DNA from: an uncultured Ruminococcus sp.
GTDB lineage: Bacteria > Bacillota > Clostridia > Oscillospirales > Ruminococcaceae
NCBI GenBank assembly: GCA_947629455.1
Contig: CANRDT010000008.1
Coordinates: 1 to 64,000, forward strand
Direction: 5' to 3'
Length of the DNA stretch: 64,000 nucleotides
The position numbers and the translations under genes were made by a program. Below the pieces are notes generated by a model. It was given only the letters and a program-made list of their open reading frames with translations. It was not told where the DNA came from and ran no database searches. Shown here piece after piece: positions 62,901-64,000 of this stretch; the first letter of the stretch is position 1, and the number at the start of each line of letters is the position of its first letter.

Positions 62901-64000
62901 TTGAATATTTTATACACAGCCAGCGAGGCTCTTCCGTATATCGCATCGGGCGGACTTGCCGATGTTGCGGGTTCTCTGCCTGCCGCTATCAATGCCGAGG
63001 GGCACGATTGCAGGGTAGTTATCCCTTATTACAGTCAGATCAAGCAGGAGCTTAAAGACCAGCTTACATATCTGACGAACTTCACCGTTCCCGTTGCGTG
63101 GAGAAATCAGTACTGCGGCGTTTTCGTGGGAAACGTAAACGGCGTTACATACTATCTCCTTGATAACGAATACTACTTTGCAAGAAACGGTCTGTACGGT
63201 TTCTATGACGATGCCGAAAGATTCATCTTCTTCTCGCGTGCCGTTCTGGAGTTGCTGCATTATATCGACTTCAAGCCGCAGGTCATCAACGCCAACGACT
63301 GGCAGACTGCGCTCGTTCCCGTATACTACGACATCTTCTACCGCTATCAGGGCGGCTATGAGGATATAAAGACAGTGTTCACCATACACAATATCCAGTA
63401 TCAGGGACAGTACGGTCTTGAACTCATCAATGATCTGATGGGTATTCCGCTTTACTATACCGACCTGCTTTCGTATGACGGCGATGTAAACTTTATGAAA
63501 GCGGCTATCGAGGTCTCCGACAAGGTGACTACCGTTTCGCCAAGCTATGCGTGGGAAATTCTCGACCCGTGGTATTCTCACGGTCTTGATAGGATACTCG
63601 TTCACAAGCAGTACAAGCTGTGCGGTTTCCTCAACGGTATCGACCAGAACGTCTACAATCCCGAGACCGACCCCAATATCCCCAAGAATTACAGCCTGAA
63701 CGATAAATCCGGCAAGGCGATATGCAAGGCAAGACTTCTTGAAGAGCTGGGACTTGCTCCCGGTAAAGAGCCGGTAATGGGTATCGTTACACGTTTCGTT
63801 TCTCATAAGGGACTTGATCTTATCAAGTATGTTTTTGAGGACATCATCAGACTCGGCTACAAATTCGCCATTCTCGGTTCGGGCGAGAAGATCTATGAGG
63901 ACTTCTTCCGCGAGATGCATTACCGTTATCCCGACCGCGTAAGCGCGACGATCGGATTCGTTCCTCCGCTTTCCAAGAGGATATACGCAGGCGCGGATAT
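62901..64000 (+). CDS. glgA: Glycogen synthase, 5' part
   Basis: About 366 codons from TTG 62901 (AAGGAGG upstream), cut by the right edge. Transfers glucose from ADP-glucose to the growing chain. N-terminal Rossmann domain of the GT5 family: LYTASEALPYIASGGLADV with the family K/A-x-GGLAD signature (here the Lys of KTGG is replaced, SGGLAD), NANDWQTALVPVYY, TVFTIHNIQYQGQYG, TTVSPSYAWEIL, and NGIDQNVYNP. VTRFVSHKGLDLI begins the second domain. Last gene of the glg operon seen here. Confidence 0.95.
   Translation, partial: MNILYTASEALPYIASGGLADVAGSLPAAINAEGHDCRVVIPYYSQIKQELKDQLTYLTNFTVPVAWRNQYCGVFVGNVNGVTYYLLDNEYYFARNGLYGFYDDAERFIFFSRAVLELLHYIDFKPQVINANDWQTALVPVYYDIFYRYQGGYEDIKTVFTIHNIQYQGQYGLELINDLMGIPLYYTDLLSYDGDVNFMKAAIEVSDKVTTVSPSYAWEILDPWYSHGLDRILVHKQYKLCGFLNGIDQNVYNPETDPNIPKNYSLNDKSGKAICKARLLEELGLAPGKEPVMGIVTRFVSHKGLDLIKYVFEDIIRLGYKFAILGSGEKIYEDFFREMHYRYPDRVSATIGFVPPLSKRIYAGAD

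Noticed and set aside
1-64000. CRISPR array or prophage
   Set aside because: No regularly spaced long direct repeats with unique spacers, no cas genes and no phage structural genes were seen.

Overview
The window reads as a chromosomal segment of an anaerobic, spore-forming Clostridia bacterium, most likely Oscillospiraceae/Ruminococcus-like. The evidence is the Firmicutes order uppS-cdsA-dxr-rseP-ispG-polC, a Gram-positive PolC, hisZ with a short hisG, spoIIE, a glgB-glgC-glgD-glgA glycogen cluster and a glycyl radical enzyme. This is inferred from gene content and order, not from a database search.

Layout. 1-2.5 kb: the start of an isethionate sulfite-lyase-like glycyl radical enzyme, a LysR regulator upstream of it in the same direction, and a divergent HD-domain gene. 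2.5-10.8 kb: an AT-rich, decaying accessory island. It holds relics of a replication protein and a helicase, an iteron-like repeat block, a broken two-methylase restriction-modification locus with a HARE-HTH/HrgA-like gene, a RES-domain gene with two in-frame stops, a truncated MobV relaxase, and an intact two-gene membrane/PH-SHOCT operon. 10.9-12.5 kb: guaA. 12.8-17.9 kb: an AT-rich interval bounded by tRNA-Pro and tRNA-Leu, each followed by an inverted copy of one 72-bp two-hairpin element. Inside are a DUF3267-like protein, a divergent Spo0A-like regulator, a hydrolase, an acetyltransferase and a small membrane protein.

18-35 kb: long co-directional housekeeping units. The first covers UMP kinase, ribosome recycling, undecaprenyl and CDP-DAG synthesis, the MEP pathway, RseP and PolC. 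The second is a histidine operon hisZGDBHFIE that lacks hisA and hisC. 35-44 kb: a spore-coat-like protein with an Asn-rich tail, rtcB behind a long structured leader, an aminotransferase, an FtsX-type permease without its ATPase, and ychF. 44-54 kb: a minus-strand purine operon, purE-C-F-M-(DUF)-N-purO-purH(C-terminal domain)-(lipoprotein)-purD. The last two steps to IMP are made by a stand-alone AICAR formyltransferase and a PurO-type IMP cyclohydrolase instead of bifunctional PurH. 54-64 kb: rsmA, spoIIE and the glycogen operon, with glgA running off the end.

Beyond the genes, the intergenic regions carry at least three families of structured dispersed repeats. One shows compensatory base changes between its two copies. 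Many near-consensus sigma-A promoters (17-bp spacing) and intrinsic terminators are visible, as are two long leaders (purE and rtcB) that contain intrinsic terminators and match no riboswitch I recognise.
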